A DNA stretch of 64,000 nt. Source: BNXB01 sp031556375. GTDB lineage: Bacteria; Bacteroidota; Bacteroidia; Bacteroidales; Azobacteroidaceae. Below are positions 23,703 through 32,737 of this stretch, in pieces. Location: the NCBI GenBank assembly GCA_031556375.1, contig JAVBTA010000059.1, forward strand, positions 19,789-83,788, in the 5' to 3' direction. Within the stretch, counting starts at the first letter, position 1. Each line of letters opens with the position of its first letter. A program made the position numbers and the translations under genes. The notes under the pieces are model-generated. The model was given only the letters and a program-made list of their open reading frames with translations, ran no database searches and had not been told where the DNA came from.

Positions 23703-26534
23703 TCAATACCAATTCACAGCATCCCTAGAACTGCTTCGTTGCGTGTATTTGAAGTCTTTCAGCATAGAGGCGTTTACGGATAGTGTAAAACTGTAAGACT
23801 GGTAAGGACCTATCGGATTTAGATTAACGCTGATCTGCCAACAATGGAGATCTCGCATAATAGAACATTGCATATAAGTAAATCCCTTATAATCAAAATC
23901 ATATGCTGTGCTGAAATTACAGTTCCACCCCTTTGTAGGAGATATATTTCCATTAATACCAATATTCTGAGTAACTGCGTATCCAAACTCATTATTCTTG
24001 AAATTCTTATACTTTCCATCTGCTCCGACCGACCTGTCGTAACCAAGAGATAGGGAGTAACTAAACGAAAGATTCCATGGTATATTCATAATCATATATC
24101 CATCAGAATCGAATTCTCCCTGCGATTCTTTTTTAGCCCGCAAAGAACCCGGTTTCTCTTCGGCTACCGTCTCGCCTTCATGGTCATGGTCGTGATCGCC
24201 GTCCTCATCGTTTTCGTCATTTACACCTCCTGTTGAGCTCCCCGAAGAAGATTCGTCCTTACCTCCAAACCATTTCTTGATTGTTTCATTATTGAAAGTA
24301 TAAGCAAATGACGTCCCGGTAGATGCAAGACGACCAATACCTTTTCCTGCCTTCCACCGGGGTACGTTAATTCGTGTTCCGGCATCATTGTAAGTATAAA
24401 CATCGAATATACCTTGCAGATTAAGAGTGTATGATTTTGATAATTTTAATCGTAAACCAACAGATAAGTCTTGCCAATTCATCGAATCTGCGAGAAAATT
24501 ATAACTGGTAGAAAAACGTAGGTTATCGATAAGACTAATCTTTTTAGTAGTATCCGGAGTCGTATATTTTGCTTCCACATTATTCTCCAGACTAAACGAA
24601 ATCGACCCTGATTTACCGGAAGGAGCCGTACCGAAAATACCATTCTGGAAAGGAGAATACTTTATTGTAGTATCAACAGGGGTCAGAACATCAGGTGACA
24701 TATAAGTAATTGTCCGCTCTTTAAAAGCTCCATATTTGGGATCACTAAAGTCCGGAGCACCACTAAACGACACACTAGGAGTCATCACATGACGTATAAG
24801 CGTATTCTTCGCCCAATTTCCAAACACCCCCCAGGGCTTAAAAAAACCGTACATTTTAGTGTTCATACTTATTCCCCCGCTATAATCGTAAACACGATAA
24901 AACCCATAAGTTGTATCCATTGGAACCACCTGCTGTTTTACCGGATCGAATGTCTGATCTATAGCTGTCGTGTACCAACGACTGTTATAATTGAAATTCG
25001 GAGTAATATTAACGTATCTGAACAAATTAAATGAAGCGCTGACAGGAATTCTATGCATCATTCCGTTTTTCCAGTCTTTAAGAATACTTTTCTTCATAAA
25101 ATCATACTCTTTCACATTGCTGATACTATTTCTGAAATCTCCGGAATAACTCATCCGGATATTCTCATACCAACGCGGACTTCCAACCATTTCTTTTCGT
25201 CTGAACGGATAAATATCACTCATAGTAACAGTCATGTTGGGAAGTGTCATGCTAAGTGAAGTATCTCTCGATTGTTGATTTATCGTGGAGTTAAGACTGA
25301 AACTCCATGGGCTATTCGGGAAACGACGGGTATAGTTCACACTGGAAGACTTCGTATTTTGATAGGCATCCGAGGTATACATCGAGTTCATACTGTTATA
25401 GTTATATGAACTCGTCGTAAAATTCATCGAAGCAGACAGCGTACTGAACGGATTCATTTTCGGATCCTGAGTATGAGACCAGGCGATTTTGAAATCCTTC
25501 TTTGCAGGATTTCCGTCATCCAACTTCGTAACCAGATAACTGGCATTAAGACTCCCTGAAAATTTGTATTTCTTTGTATATCTTGAAGCTACGGATAATC
25601 CCCATGACCCTTTTGTGAATATTTCTCCGGTCAGCGCCAAATCCATGTAATCATTAATTGCAAAATAATAACCTCCGTCTCTCAGGAAAAAACCACGGGA
25701 CATTTCATCACCATAGGTAGGCATTATGATCCCTGAAGAATAGTTACTATTTGAAAATGGGAAAAAACCAAAAGGAATTGCAATAGGCAACGGAACATCC
25801 TCTATAACCAGGTATGCAGGACCTGTAACTACATTTTTCCCCGGACGTATTTTTGCTTTAGTAAGGTTAAAGTAAAAATGCGGATGATCGTGTTGGTCGC
25901 AGGTAGTATAACGTCCATTGAGCATAAAAAGATCATCATTATCCATCTTCTTAGTCCTTTCTGCCGTCACATAGCCCTCGTCCTGTTGCGTAATTACATC
26001 AATAATATAACCTTTTCTAGTTTTAAAATTATAGAACATTTCTTTCATTTCATACTCGCTTCCGGCATCTTTGAAAATGGGATATCCAAACTCTTCGCCA
26101 ATAGAATCCCGACCAAATTTAGAATGAACAATATTCCGGGTCGCATCTATTTCAATATATTCCCCGGTTAGTTCCATATTTTTATAGGTAACCTTAGCGT
26201 CGCCATACAACCAAATCAGGTTATTTCCATCAACAGTTACCATCACTATCGAATCCTTGGCATTATATACCACAGGAGCATCAATAGCATTGCTTGCTAC
26301 AGAATCGGTACTCAACGAATCTACCGGAAGAGAATCTCTTTTAACCGAATCGACATGAAGATATTGAATTGGAATCGAATCATTGCCTGAGATTGAGTCC
26401 GGAATAATAATCCGGGGAATCGTTCCTTCATGAAAAGCTGGCGTCACAACCCTGTTCTGAGTCTTTGCAATTTGAATCGCAAATACACAGAGCAATAATA
26501 CCACAAATAAGAACGATTTTTTATTATCTCGCAT
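23703..26534 (-). CDS. lptD: LptD-like outer-membrane LPS assembly protein
   Basis: A 943-residue protein with an N-terminal membrane/signal segment (about 7-25), a Ser/Asp-rich linker, an OstA-like beta-jellyroll (about 90-220; LTGEYIEIDATRNIVHSKF) and a long C-terminal beta-barrel with aromatic-rich strands. This is the Bacteroidetes form of LptD, which inserts lipopolysaccharide into the outer leaflet. An acidic and histidine-rich stretch (NDENDEDGDHDHDHEG, around residue 775) sits in what should be an external loop. It begins 20 bp after the HD-domain gene and is probably co-transcribed with it. Confidence 0.88.
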   Translation of the reverse strand: MRDNKKSFLFVVLLLCVFAIQIAKTQNRVVTPAFHEGTIPRIIIPDSISGNDSIPIQYLHVDSVKRDSLPVDSLSTDSVASNAIDAPVVYNAKDSIVMVTVDGNNLIWLYGDAKVTYKNMELTGEYIEIDATRNIVHSKFGRDSIGEEFGYPIFKDAGSEYEMKEMFYNFKTRKGYIIDVITQQDEGYVTAERTKKMDNDDLFMLNGRYTTCDQHDHPHFYFNLTKAKIRPGKNVVTGPAYLVIEDVPLPIAIPFGFFPFSNSNYSSGIIMPTYGDEMSRGFFLRDGGYYFAINDYMDLALTGEIFTKGSWGLSVASRYTKKYKFSGSLNASYLVTKLDDGNPAKKDFKIAWSHTQDPKMNPFSTLSASMNFTTSSYNYNSMNSMYTSDAYQNTKSSSVNYTRRFPNSPWSFSLNSTINQQSRDTSLSMTLPNMTVTMSDIYPFRRKEMVGSPRWYENIRMSYSGDFRNSISNVKEYDFMKKSILKDWKNGMMHRIPVSASFNLFRYVNITPNFNYNSRWYTTAIDQTFDPVKQQVVPMDTTYGFYRVYDYSGGISMNTKMYGFFKPWGVFGNWAKNTLIRHVMTPSVSFSGAPDFSDPKYGAFKERTITYMSPDVLTPVDTTIKYSPFQNGIFGTAPSGKSGSISFSLENNVEAKYTTPDTTKKISLIDNLRFSTSYNFLADSMNWQDLSVGLRLKLSKSYTLNLQGIFDVYTYNDAGTRINVPRWKAGKGIGRLASTGTSFAYTFNNETIKKWFGGKDESSSGSSTGGVNDENDEDGDHDHDHEGETVAEEKPGSLRAKKESQGEFDSDGYMIMNIPWNLSFSYSLSLGYDRSVGADGKYKNFKNNEFGYAVTQNIGINGNISPTKGWNCNFSTAYDFDYKGFTYMQCSIMRDLHCWQISVNLNPIGPYQSYSFTLSVNASMLKDFKYTQRSSSRDAVNWY

Positions 26535-26554
26535 TCAGAAACATCTATAACGGG

Positions 26555-27091
26555 TTATCCTAAAAACAATTTACACCATTCATCAAACTGGGTTACAGCA
26601 TCTCCATATTTGGACAAACCTTTACGAACTTTATCAACAGATTTTTCCTTACCGACTTTGGTTTTAGAATAAAACTTATCCGCAAAACAAATCAATTGTT
26701 CTTCCACACTTACCGGAAGCATTTCTCTATGAGGTAAAGGCAAATTGTTCCGCATAATTTCTTCTTTACTTAAGCCGGTTCCGGTATGCCTTTCACAAAC
26801 CAAGGCATGTTTTGGAAAGCCCTCCCTTTTTAAGAGGTCACTGCCTAAAAAACCATGACAAATATACGGATGTTCTCCGAAACATAAAATATCCGGAGCA
26901 TTTGTCAAAAAAATTCCTATATCATGAAGCATGGAAGCCTCATATACAAACGATTTATCCAAATCCATCTCCGGATGCATCTGTGCGATAGACAACGCTT
27001 TATCTGTCACAAAAAAACTATGAGTTAGCAGTATATTGTAGAGTTCACTGCTTTCCGTATAATATTTTTTTATAATATCTGTCGGAATCAT
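26555..27091 (-). CDS. HD-domain phosphohydrolase-like protein
   Basis: A 178-residue soluble protein of the HD superfamily. The metal-binding pair is in MLHDIG (near 54), with further histidines in EHPYICHGFLG and CERHTGTG downstream. The family includes small uncharacterised hydrolases related to YqeK/HDIG proteins, which act on nucleotides or phosphate esters, so the substrate cannot be named. It precedes lptD by 20 bp. A reverse-strand -7 box TATCTTTG lies at 27117-27110, 19 bp before the start. Confidence 0.75.
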   Translation of the reverse strand: MIPTDIIKKYYTESSELYNILLTHSFFVTDKALSIAQMHPEMDLDKSFVYEASMLHDIGIFLTNAPDILCFGEHPYICHGFLGSDLLKREGFPKHALVCERHTGTGLSKEEIMRNNLPLPHREMLPVSVEEQLICFADKFYSKTKVGKEKSVDKVRKGLSKYGDAVTQFDEWCKLFLG

Positions 27092-27109
27092 CTGAGAAAT
27101 TTAGAGCCA

Positions 27110-27117
27110 CAAAGATA
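27110..27117 (-). promoter_or_regulatory. candidate promoter of the HD gene and lptD
   Basis: TATCTTTG on the reverse strand fits the -7 consensus and lies just before the HD-domain gene. Confidence 0.5.
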
Positions 27118-27170
27118 ATAATAAAAATATCTATTCCAGAAAAACTGCGGGTAAACTGAAAAATTTCACG

Positions 27171-27178
27171 TACTTTTG
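27171..27178 (+). promoter_or_regulatory. candidate promoter of the amidase-MCE genes
   Basis: TACTTTTG fits the -7 box and lies 32 bp before the amidase start codon. Confidence 0.5.
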
Positions 27179-27210
27179 TATTCAAATTTCTAATCTAAAG
27201 CTGCTAAGTA

Positions 27211-28383
27211 GTGAAAAACAAGTTGATTCTGGTTTTGCTGGCTTTTCTGCCGGTTTTATGCGCCATAGCCGGAAATAAAGAAAAACAATTTGTCGTGGTC
27301 ATAGATCCGGGACACGGAGGGCATGACCCCGGAGCAATGATATCATCAGCCAAAGAAAAAAACATTGTTTTAGAAGTTTCTAAACTCCTTGGCGAATACA
27401 TCTTGAATAATCACCCTGAAGTAAAAGTAGCCTACACCAGGAAGACCGACAGGTTCGTCGAACTTGACGACCGAGCGGCATTTGCAAACAAGTCCAAAGC
27501 AGATCTTTTCATATCGGTTCATGTTAATGCCGTAAAAAGTAAGAGCCCGAATGGCGCTGAGACCTACGCATTCGGTCTTGCCAGGACTCAGGAAAATCTG
27601 GAAGTTGCAAAAGCAGAAAATGCAGTAATCCTGCTAGAGGATAATTATGAAGAAAGATATGGAGGGTTCGATCCGAACTCATCCGAATCCTATATTATTT
27701 TTGAGTACATTCAGAATACATTTCAAAATCAAAGCATCGAATTTGCATCTCTCGTTCAGGACGAACTGGTTAAAACGGCCAAACGGGGTAACAGAGGAGT
27801 CAGACAGGCCGGATTTCTCGTACTAAGAAAAGCCAGTATGCCACGGGTACTGGTCGAGCTGGATTTTTTAACCAATGCTAATGCCGCTGAATACCTGAAA
27901 AGTAAAAAAGGACAGCAAACGATGGCCAGGTCCATATCTAATGCTTTCGATAAGTATTACAAAAAATACAGGCCCCAGGGACGAGGAATACCGGAACAAT
28001 CCGTAATAACGGAAAATACACCTGTAAATCAACCGGAGGCAGAGGCTGATGAACCGGAAACTCCGGAGAGCGCAATCGATGTCGTAGACGCAAAGACATC
28101 CGGCACTTCCCACGACACAAATATATCAGCAAAGTCCTCTCAATCCAACAATAAGAGTCGTATCGTTTATAAAGTACAAATATTGGCTTCCGATACTAAG
28201 TTATCTAAAAATTCAAAGCTGTTAAAAGGGTATAAGGCTGACTTTTATTATGAAAAAGGCTTGTACAAATATACATATGGAGAGAGTAGCAGTATGGCTG
28301 AAATTTCTAAAATAAGAAAATCTTTACTGAAAGATTTCAAAGATGCATTCATTATTAAATTTAAAGACGGAAAAAAATTATAA
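27211..28383 (+). CDS. N-acetylmuramoyl-L-alanine amidase (Amidase_3) with C-terminal SPOR-like domain
   Basis: The 390-residue protein has a signal peptide (about 1-21, ending CAIAG) and a zinc amidase domain (about 28-245). Ligands are visible in IDPGHGGHDPGA (His), the HVNAVKS histidine and the catalytic Glu of RVLVELDFLTN. An acidic low-complexity linker (about 260-300) follows. The C-terminal region (YKVQILASDTKL to the end) resembles a SPOR domain, which binds denuded septal glycan. It should split the peptide from glycan strands during daughter-cell separation. The start is GTG at 27211, as no ATG fits the signal peptide. The MCE gene follows after 5 bp. Confidence 0.92.
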   Translation: MKNKLILVLLAFLPVLCAIAGNKEKQFVVVIDPGHGGHDPGAMISSAKEKNIVLEVSKLLGEYILNNHPEVKVAYTRKTDRFVELDDRAAFANKSKADLFISVHVNAVKSKSPNGAETYAFGLARTQENLEVAKAENAVILLEDNYEERYGGFDPNSSESYIIFEYIQNTFQNQSIEFASLVQDELVKTAKRGNRGVRQAGFLVLRKASMPRVLVELDFLTNANAAEYLKSKKGQQTMARSISNAFDKYYKKYRPQGRGIPEQSVITENTPVNQPEAEADEPETPESAIDVVDAKTSGTSHDTNISAKSSQSNNKSRIVYKVQILASDTKLSKNSKLLKGYKADFYYEKGLYKYTYGESSSMAEISKIRKSLLKDFKDAFIIKFKDGKKL

Positions 28384-28388
28384 AAAAT

Positions 28389-29273
28389 ATGAAGAAGTTT
28401 TTTACTAAAGAAGTTATTATCGGGTTAGTTACAATTCTCAGCTTATTAATTCTGTATTTTGGCTTCAATTATCTGAAAGGAATCAATATATTCAAACCGA
28501 CAAATCATTATTATGTCAAAATGGAGAACGTCAACGAACTGCAGAAATCCAGTCCTGTTTACGTAGATGGATTTAAAGTCGGTTTGGTTAATGATATACG
28601 ATACAATTATGAAAATCCGGGAACAATTATCGTTTTGATAAGCCTTGAGAAAAGTATGAAAATCCAGAAAGGAAGTTTCATGGAACTAGGTTCGGGATTA
28701 ACATCGGGAGCATTCCTGTCCCTCAAACTAAACAAGTATGTAACAGATTACTGTAATGTAGGGGATACAATAGACGGAGTTACCAAACTCGGAGTCATGG
28801 AAACGGTTTCTGAAGAACTTCTTCCCCAGATACAGAAGATATTGCCCCGTATCGATACCATTTTATATGGTATACAACAGATCACTAACCATCCGGCATT
28901 TACAGAATCTCTGAACAGCATCTCGAAAACTTCTGCAAATCTGGAGGCCGCTTCGAAACAACTTAACCGTATGATGGCAAATGATGTTCCCGGCATTATG
29001 GCCGATTTTAAGACCATATCGTCAAATATATCCACAATCAGCTCCAATGTTAAGGAACTCGATCTTCAAGCCACTATGAGCAAGGTTAACAGAACTATGG
29101 ATAACATGGAAAAGCTAACCCTACAGCTCAATGACAAAGAAAGCAGTCTGGGACTTCTTATGAACGACCGCAAACTATATGATAACCTCAACAACACAGC
29201 CAATAATGCTTCTCTTTTATTGGAGGACCTGAGGAAAAATCCTAAAAGGTATGTTCATTTTTCCGTTTTCTAA
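28389..29273 (+). CDS. MlaD/MCE-family lipid transport protein
   Basis: The 294-residue protein has one N-terminal membrane helix (about 9-29, VIIGLVTILSLLILYFGFNYL) and a single MCE domain (about 38-115, YYVKMENVNELQKSSPVYVDGFKVG). A helical tail with regularly spaced polar residues follows (about 150-280), suited to a coiled coil. It is the periplasmic substrate-binding part of an MCE-type phospholipid transporter. The MlaE permease and MlaF ATPase genes are not in this window. It is coupled to the amidase gene, an arrangement I have seen in other Bacteroidetes annotations but cannot verify here. Confidence 0.87.
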   Translation: MKKFFTKEVIIGLVTILSLLILYFGFNYLKGINIFKPTNHYYVKMENVNELQKSSPVYVDGFKVGLVNDIRYNYENPGTIIVLISLEKSMKIQKGSFMELGSGLTSGAFLSLKLNKYVTDYCNVGDTIDGVTKLGVMETVSEELLPQIQKILPRIDTILYGIQQITNHPAFTESLNSISKTSANLEAASKQLNRMMANDVPGIMADFKTISSNISTISSNVKELDLQATMSKVNRTMDNMEKLTLQLNDKESSLGLLMNDRKLYDNLNNTANNASLLLEDLRKNPKRYVHFSVF

Positions 29274-29646
29274 AATATCTTTTATTTAGAATCAGTTCAA
29301 ATAAAAAAAAATCTTGTTTTTTTTTATTTATGCCTCCAACTTCCATATATTAGACGGATTAAGATTCTTATTTATTAAAAAAGACAAAAAAAATCAAACT
29401 TGAAAAACAGGCATATGTGACTTATTTTCAACAGATTAAACGAAAAAACAACTAAATAATCACGTGATTATCATAAGTTACTGAAAAAGAACCTGATATA
29501 ATTTAACTAAAAAAAGCAAAGAAAATGGCATTTTTTTTTCTGGTTTTTTTTGGCAAATTTTGCAGGAGGAAATGAAGTAATTAACCAATCGGTTTTTCTT
29601 GTATCCGGCACTTTTTTTTCAATAATTTTTAAAGTATACAACTAAG
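29274..29646. other. AT-rich region upstream of dnaA with two large palindromes
   Basis: No gene is seen in these 373 bp. There is an all-A/T perfect hairpin with 13-bp arms (29299-29311 and 29317-29329, loop TCTTG) shortly after the MCE gene, which could end its transcript. A perfect 16-bp palindrome ATAATCACGTGATTAT lies at 29456-29471. Long T tracts occur near 29531-29556. Only one DnaA-box-like word (TTTTCAACA) was noticed, so an origin is not claimed. Confidence 0.6.
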
Positions 29647-31044
29647 GTGGAATCTAAACACATGATATTGTGGGCTAATTGTATGAGCATTATTAAAGAT
29701 AATGTTTCGGATAATGCTTTTCATACATGGTTTCAGCCTATCATACCATTAAAGTATGATGGGAAAGATTTTACCATTCAGGTACCCAGTCAATTCTTTT
29801 ATGAATACCTGGAAGAAAAATACGCAGATCTCATTCATGCTTCGCTTACACGGATTATCGGAAAGAAAACGATTCTTAATTACCGGGTAATTGTAGACAC
29901 TACTAATAACGGAAGCGGCCACACGACTCTGCAAAGTGAACATAGTGCAGCAAAACCGGTTGTCGTTCAGAAAAATCTGAATAAGGCGCCCAGTTCAATT
30001 GTAGGACCGGCAAATAGTGAATGGAATGCCAACCTGAACAGTCGTCATTCATTCGACAACTTTTTTGAAGGCTCCAGTAATAAGCTTGCCAGAACCGTTG
30101 GCTTAGCCGTTACTGAAAACCCGGGAAAAACATTCAATCCCCTCTTCATCCATGGGGGATCAGGCGTTGGCAAAACTCATCTCTGCCATGCTATCGGTTC
30201 TAAAATACAAGAGAAATTTCCGGACAAGAAAGTGTTGTATATCTCATCACATTTGTTTCAGGTTCAATTTACCGATGCGACAAGAAATAATACTTCTAAT
30301 GATTTCATCAACTTCTATCAGGGAGTAGATGTATTGATCATCGATGATATTCAGGAATTAGCGGGGAAAGAGAAAACCCAAAATACCTACTTTCATATCT
30401 TCAACCATTTGCATCTCCTGGGAAAACAAATAATACTGACTTCAGACAAAGCTCCGGTTGAGCTGCAAGGTCTGGAAGAACGGCTTATTTCCCGTCTCAA
30501 ATGGGGAATGACCGCTGAGTTGACAAAACCGGATATCGAACTCCGGAAAAAGATACTTACCAATAAAATCAAACATGACGGACTTAACATTTCGGATGAA
30601 ATCATTTCTTTCATTGCTGAAAATGTAACAGAGCATGTCCGCGACCTGGAAGGAATCATCACCTCTCTTGTAGCCTATTCATTGGTTTATAATCGCGAAG
30701 TCGATATTGAACTGGCAAAAAGAGTTATCAGTCAGACGGTTAAGCTCGAAAAAAAACAAATTACACTGGAAAAAATTCAGAATGTAGTCAGTGAATATTA
30801 TAAAATCGACCTGGATACTATTCATTCCAAATCAAGAAAGAGAGAAATAGTACAGGCAAGGCAAGTAACAATGTTTCTCTCTAAAAAATACACAGACCAT
30901 TCTTATTCACATATCGGAAATTTGGTAGGTAAAAGAGACCATGCTACGGTATTACATGCTTGTAAAACCGTTCAGGATAGTCTGGATATCGACAAATTAT
31001 TCAGATTACAGATGAAAGATATTGAAGAATTATTACAAAAATAG
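29647..31044 (+). CDS. dnaA: Chromosomal replication initiator DnaA
   Basis: A 465-residue DnaA with domain I (about 1-85, NAFHTWFQPIIPL), a short linker, the AAA+ domain and the C-terminal DNA-binding domain IV. Walker A is GGSGVGKTH (near 170) and Walker B is DVLIIDDIQ. The DnaA signature KYTDHSYSHIGNLVGKRDHATVLHA lies near 415-440. The start taken is GTG at 29647; an ATG six codons in (29662) would lose little. The usual neighbours dnaN and recF are absent. It is convergent with xseA. Confidence 0.97.
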   Translation: MESKHMILWANCMSIIKDNVSDNAFHTWFQPIIPLKYDGKDFTIQVPSQFFYEYLEEKYADLIHASLTRIIGKKTILNYRVIVDTTNNGSGHTTLQSEHSAAKPVVVQKNLNKAPSSIVGPANSEWNANLNSRHSFDNFFEGSSNKLARTVGLAVTENPGKTFNPLFIHGGSGVGKTHLCHAIGSKIQEKFPDKKVLYISSHLFQVQFTDATRNNTSNDFINFYQGVDVLIIDDIQELAGKEKTQNTYFHIFNHLHLLGKQIILTSDKAPVELQGLEERLISRLKWGMTAELTKPDIELRKKILTNKIKHDGLNISDEIISFIAENVTEHVRDLEGIITSLVAYSLVYNREVDIELAKRVISQTVKLEKKQITLEKIQNVVSEYYKIDLDTIHSKSRKREIVQARQVTMFLSKKYTDHSYSHIGNLVGKRDHATVLHACKTVQDSLDIDKLFRLQMKDIEELLQK

Positions 31045-31078
31045 AGGAACATTCAGATCTATTCTAGCTTTCCATGGA

Positions 31079-32317
31079 CTAAATGTCGTTCACGACACTA
31101 ATAATACAGCCTCCTGCTAATGTAGTTTCAATTTTTTCTCCAACGGACAGTTCTTCCGGTGATTTTATGGCTTTCCCTCCCACTCTTGTAATGGAATACC
31201 CTTTTGCCAGGACATATTCCGGAGAGGACAACTTCACAAAAGATTCTTTTTCAGACAATTGATATTGCTTTCCGGTTACAAAAGCTGAAACGGCATTCTT
31301 TAGTTTCAGACTATAAAAATTCAATTCGGAAGTCTTTCTCTCCGTCATCGACAAAGACCTGATTTTCAGATCGTTTCTCAGATTTTTCAGATCCGAATTC
31401 AATTTATCAAGCATTTTTACAGCTTCATTCCTTATCCCATTTTCAACTTCCAGGAAAATATTATAAGATTCCAATACACATTGAATTAAATAATCGGAAA
31501 CTGCAGTAGGAGTTTTTGCCCTGTGGTATGAAACCAGGTCGACTACCGTGTCATCCCGTTCATGTCCGATACCGCTGATGACCGGCAACGGAAACTGAGC
31601 ACAAGCCGCGGCCAATAAATAAGAATCAAAAGCCATTAAATCGGAAGTAGATCCTCCCCCACGGATAATAACAACCACGTCAAAATGCTCGTAGTGATTA
31701 TAAATCTGTTCCAAAGCCACCAATACGGAATTTTCCGTTTGCTCTCCCTGCATCACAGCCGGAAATAATTTTGTATAGAATACGAAACCATAAGTATTAT
31801 AATTCAGATGCTCCAAAAAGTCCTCATAACCTGCTGCCGAAGGAGAAGTTACAACTGCTATTCGCTGAGGATTCAATGGAAGAGAAAGTTCCTTATTCAG
31901 CGTATAAACCCCGTCCTCTTCCAGACGGGTAATAATTTCTTTCCGGCGAAGTTGCATATCGCCCAATGTATAGGCCGGATCGATGTCACAGACATTCAAT
32001 CCATATCCATAAACCGAATGAAAATCGACGGAGACCCGGACCAGGATTTTCAGTCCGGAAGTAAACTGTTGACCGGTAACCTGCTCAAAATAAGGTTTAA
32101 GCATCCTGAATGTTGCATTCCAGATATATCCTCTCGCTTTAGCCGTGATAGTTGAGGTATGAGCGCTCTTCTCAATAAATTCAAGGTAACAGTGCCCGCT
32201 CGACTGATTAACCCTCACATCGCTTGTTTCGGCCATCATCCAATAAGTCTCAGGAAAGGATTCCCTGATACTTTCCTCTATCAGACGGTTTAATTCTGTT
32301 AAGGTTAAAAAATCCAT
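31079..32317 (-). CDS. xseA: Exodeoxyribonuclease VII large subunit
   Basis: A 412-residue protein with an N-terminal OB fold (about 1-105), the catalytic domain (VVIIRGGGSTSDLMAFD near 210-226, SGIGHERDDTVVDLVSYHRAKTP near 241-264) and a coiled C-terminal region. It degrades single-stranded DNA together with XseB. It is shorter than E. coli XseA (456) but of normal Bacteroidetes length. The small-subunit gene xseB, often adjacent, is not seen next to it. A reverse-strand -7 box (TACCTTTG) lies at 32357-32350. Confidence 0.95.
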   Translation of the reverse strand: MDFLTLTELNRLIEESIRESFPETYWMMAETSDVRVNQSSGHCYLEFIEKSAHTSTITAKARGYIWNATFRMLKPYFEQVTGQQFTSGLKILVRVSVDFHSVYGYGLNVCDIDPAYTLGDMQLRRKEIITRLEEDGVYTLNKELSLPLNPQRIAVVTSPSAAGYEDFLEHLNYNTYGFVFYTKLFPAVMQGEQTENSVLVALEQIYNHYEHFDVVVIIRGGGSTSDLMAFDSYLLAAACAQFPLPVISGIGHERDDTVVDLVSYHRAKTPTAVSDYLIQCVLESYNIFLEVENGIRNEAVKMLDKLNSDLKNLRNDLKIRSLSMTERKTSELNFYSLKLKNAVSAFVTGKQYQLSEKESFVKLSSPEYVLAKGYSITRVGGKAIKSPEELSVGEKIETTLAGGCIISVVNDI

Positions 32318-32349
32318 GATGATATGACAATTTTATATTTTTAGAAGAA

Positions 32350-32357
32350 CAAAGGTA
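32350..32357 (-). promoter_or_regulatory. candidate promoter -7 box of xseA
   Basis: TACCTTTG on the reverse strand lies 32 bp before the xseA start and beyond the terminator of the upstream histone-like gene. Confidence 0.5.
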
Positions 32358-32455
32358 TTAATATTTCTTGATTAAAATCACGGTCACTCTTTGCCAGTAA
32401 AAAAACAAATACAAATCACTAATAATCAACAAAATACAAAATATTCAATCACAGA

Positions 32456-32487
32456 AAAAGAGAGTGTCTTTTTAGACACTCTCTTTT
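32456..32487. terminator. terminator after the histone-like gene
   Basis: A perfect 14-bp stem (AAAAGAGAGTGTCT at 32456-32469 and its complement at 32474-32487) with a TTTT loop is flanked by A and T runs. It lies 30 bp after the stop of the reverse-strand small gene. Confidence 0.88.
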
Positions 32488-32517
32488 ATACTATACAACT
32501 AAATTAATTGTATAAAA

Positions 32518-32694
32518 TTATTTTTTGGAATGTTCCAAAGATGCTTTTCTAAACTCTTTCAACATTTTTTCCAATTCCAAAGAAGCTTTACGAGCGCGAG
32601 CTCCTGCTGCTTTGTTTGCTTTTTCAATTTGAAGATTTGCATCTGTTGCGAAAGCACCGTAGCTTTCTTTGATTTTGTTTACTAAATTTTCCAT
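32518..32694 (-). CDS. Histone H1-like small basic DNA-binding protein
   Basis: A 58-residue frame: ATG at 32694, stop at 32518. The product begins MENLVNKIKESYGAF and has a Lys/Arg/Ala-rich middle (EKANKAAGARARKASLEL) and a basic tail ending HSKK. This is the small Hc1/histone H1-like protein found in Bacteroidetes, thought to compact DNA. It has its own strong terminator and lies 43 bp after pgk, suggesting read-through from pgk or an unseen promoter. At this size it is easy to miss in automatic gene calling. Confidence 0.85.
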   Translation of the reverse strand: MENLVNKIKESYGAFATDANLQIEKANKAAGARARKASLELEKMLKEFRKASLEHSKK

Positions 32695-32737
32695 TTTTAA
32701 TAAAATTTAATGATATAAATAAATTTGGGTATTGTGA

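Noticed and set aside
29274..29646. oriC next to dnaA
   Set aside because: Only one DnaA-box-like word was noticed, with no cluster, and dnaN/recF are not neighbours. GC skew could not be computed here.
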